A DNA stretch of 6,845 nucleotides from positions 1 to 6,845 of the forward strand of contig JAUVIG010000206.1 of NCBI GenBank assembly GCA_030592825.1, given 5' to 3'. Made by a program: the position numbers and the translations under genes. Positions 5,502-6,845 of the stretch are shown here, in pieces. Each line of letters begins with the position of its first letter. Within the stretch, counting starts at the first letter, position 1. The notes under the pieces were generated by a model that was given only the letters and a program-made list of their open reading frames with translations, was not told where the DNA came from and ran no database searches. This stretch comes from Chlorobiota bacterium (GTDB taxonomy: Bacteria > Bacteroidota > Bacteroidia > Bacteroidales > JAADGE01).

Positions 5502-6620
5502 ATGGAAAAGAATTTAACTACAAGTGTTTATACATTCAGCAAAATAATTGAGAATAATTATCTTTATATTGATAAGACAAACTATTTATATGATATTGTT
5601 AAAAATCCTATAGGTATTTATTTCTTATCCCGTCCGCGAAGATTCGGTAAATCTCTAACCCTTTCAACCTTTGAATCAATATTTTCAGGAGAAAAAGAAC
5701 TTTTTAAAGGCTTATATATTTATGACAAAGTTTATGACTGGAAAAAATATCCGATAATAAATTTAAGCTTAAATAAGATGAGAGCAAAAACGACAGATGA
5801 ATTAGAAGAAAATCTTGCACTTGCTGTTGATGATATTGCAGAAGAATTTAATATTAAAATTGAAAGGAAAAGATCATATCAAAAATTCAGTAAACTTATA
5901 ACAGAATTATCAAAAAAAGAAAAAGTCGTTATTTTAATAGATGAATATGATAAACCTCTTCTTGATAATGTGAATAATAAAGTTGAAAGAGAAGGGATAA
6001 AAGATACACTAAAAGGTTTTTACTCTGTAATTAAAGCTAATGAAAGATATTTAAGATTTGTTTTTATGACCGGTGTGAGTAAATTTTCCAAAGTCTCTGT
6101 TTTTTCCGAACTTAATAATCTTGATGATTTAACTATGAATATTAAATACGGAACAGCTCTTGGTTTTACTCAAGATGAAGTTGATAAATATTTCGGAGAA
6201 AGTATAAAAAAAATAGCAAAGAAACAGAATAAAGATTTTAAAATTTTACGAAAAAAGCTAAAAGAAACTTATAACGGATATAAATTTTCAAAAAGAAGCG
6301 ATGCTGTATATAATCCGGTATCTATAACAAAATTTATTCAAAATGAGGAGATAGAACACTATTGGTTTGAAACCGGCACACCTACTTTTTTATTAGAATT
6401 AATGAAAGAGCATAATTACAATTTAATGAATTTAGAAGCACTTAAATTAAATGCCGCCGCATTTTCAACTTATGAGATTGAAAACTTAATGGTAGAACCT
6501 CTCCTTTTTCAAACCGGATACCTAACTATAAAGGACTATAATGAAAAGGATAATCAATATACTTTATCTTACCCGAATTTAGAAGTGAAAAGTGCCTTTT
6601 TGAATTATTTAACCGATTAA
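5502..6620 (+). CDS. AAA-ATPase-like protein (PF09820), cut short by an in-frame TAA
   Basis: This 372-residue product is the N-terminal half of the AAA-ATPase_like/PDDEXK_9 family, whose full-length members are around 500 residues. The opening FSKIIENNYLYIDKTNYLYDIV (from residue 12) is the family's entry motif. The nucleotide site has the family's unusual P-loop RPRRFGKSL (44-52), with Lys50 and Ser51. Walker B is VVILIDEYD (142-150). MTGVSKFSKVSVFSELNNLDD (from 189) is the conserved sensor-like segment, followed by TYNGYKF (257-263), YNPVSI (270-275) and YWFETGTPTFL (287-297). All ATPase motifs look intact. The frame stops at TAA (6618-6620) after NYLTD, exactly at the hinge to the nuclease-like half, which continues open in the same frame. 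The protein may survive as an ATPase-only form, or the gene may be decaying. The biological role of this large, often multi-copy family is not established; a link to mobile or defence functions is often suspected. Confidence 0.88.
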   Translation: MEKNLTTSVYTFSKIIENNYLYIDKTNYLYDIVKNPIGIYFLSRPRRFGKSLTLSTFESIFSGEKELFKGLYIYDKVYDWKKYPIINLSLNKMRAKTTDELEENLALAVDDIAEEFNIKIERKRSYQKFSKLITELSKKEKVVILIDEYDKPLLDNVNNKVEREGIKDTLKGFYSVIKANERYLRFVFMTGVSKFSKVSVFSELNNLDDLTMNIKYGTALGFTQDEVDKYFGESIKKIAKKQNKDFKILRKKLKETYNGYKFSKRSDAVYNPVSITKFIQNEEIEHYWFETGTPTFLLELMKEHNYNLMNLEALKLNAAAFSTYEIENLMVEPLLFQTGYLTIKDYNEKDNQYTLSYPNLEVKSAFLNYLTD

Positions 6621-6845
6621 TATACCCCTGTAAATAAGGAATATGTGCCAAATTATATAATTGAGTTAAAAAATGCAGTCAGGGATAATAAAATTGATGA
6701 GTTCTTGAAAATACTGAAAGTATTTTTTGCAAATATTGAATATGATTTGCACATTAATAATGAAAAATACTATCAAACAATATTTTATTTGGTATTTACA
6801 ATTCTCGGTTTTAGAATTTCAACAGAAGTTAAAACTGCTGACGGC
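6621..6845 (+). pseudogene. PD-(D/E)XK-like (PDDEXK_9) C-terminal half, disconnected by TAA, runs off the window
   Basis: Seventy-five codons directly after the TAA at 6618-6620 remain open in the same frame and read as the family's normal continuation: YIIELKNAVRDNKIDEFLKILKVFF, then EKYYQTIFYLVFTILGFRIS, then TEVKTADG at the edge. The last segment leads into the nuclease core; its Glu is the first candidate active-site residue, while the Asp and E-x-K residues would lie outside the window. There is no in-frame ATG here. GTG at 6645 or TTG at 6705 could restart translation, but neither looks like a designed start. The simplest reading is the second half of a gene broken by one nonsense codon, or by a sequencing error. 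Confidence 0.7.

Overview
The window looks like chromosomal DNA from an AT-rich member of the Bacteroidota. The evidence is a DUF4249-type lipoprotein, a Bacteroidota-style S41 processing protease, an AAA-ATPase-like/PD-(D/E)XK family gene, matches to the Bacteroidota -7 promoter element TAnnTTTG, and no Shine-Dalgarno-like sequences before the starts. The genus cannot be told from the sequence.

Layout. Positions 1-886 (minus) hold a DUF4249 surface lipoprotein that starts at GTG and runs off the left edge. Positions 887-1160 are non-coding and hold a perfect 14-bp inverted repeat (931-970) and a 164-bp nested palindrome (997-1160). Positions 1161-1874 (minus) encode an unrecognised lipoprotein with an acidic middle and a basic, aromatic C-terminal part. 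Positions 1875-2191 are non-coding and unusually rich in hairpins, three of them with T tails on the plus strand. Positions 2192-2464 (minus) encode a small XRE/Cro-type HTH regulator. Positions 2465-2762 hold two further dyads, which are possible operators, and a possible terminator. Positions 2763-4385 (minus) encode an exported S41 carboxy-terminal processing protease with an intact Ser/Lys/Gln site. Across a 71-bp divergent promoter region, 4457-5443 (plus) encodes a DUF1207-like outer-membrane protein. Positions 5502-6620 (plus) encode the AAA-ATPase-like half of a two-domain family. A single in-frame TAA separates it from its PD-(D/E)XK-like half, which stays open from 6621 to the right edge.

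How the genes fit together. Four of the six main genes carry export signals: two lipoproteins, one periplasmic protease and one outer-membrane barrel. Most of the window therefore concerns the cell envelope. The protease and the barrel protein share one promoter region, but no pathway ties them together. The HTH protein has no toxin or other partner next to it and probably controls itself. I see no CRISPR array, tRNA, rRNA or transposase. The most unusual material is non-coding: the 164-bp palindrome, whose 13-nt side bulge is exactly complementary to its own apical loop, and the hairpin-dense 1875-2191 gap.
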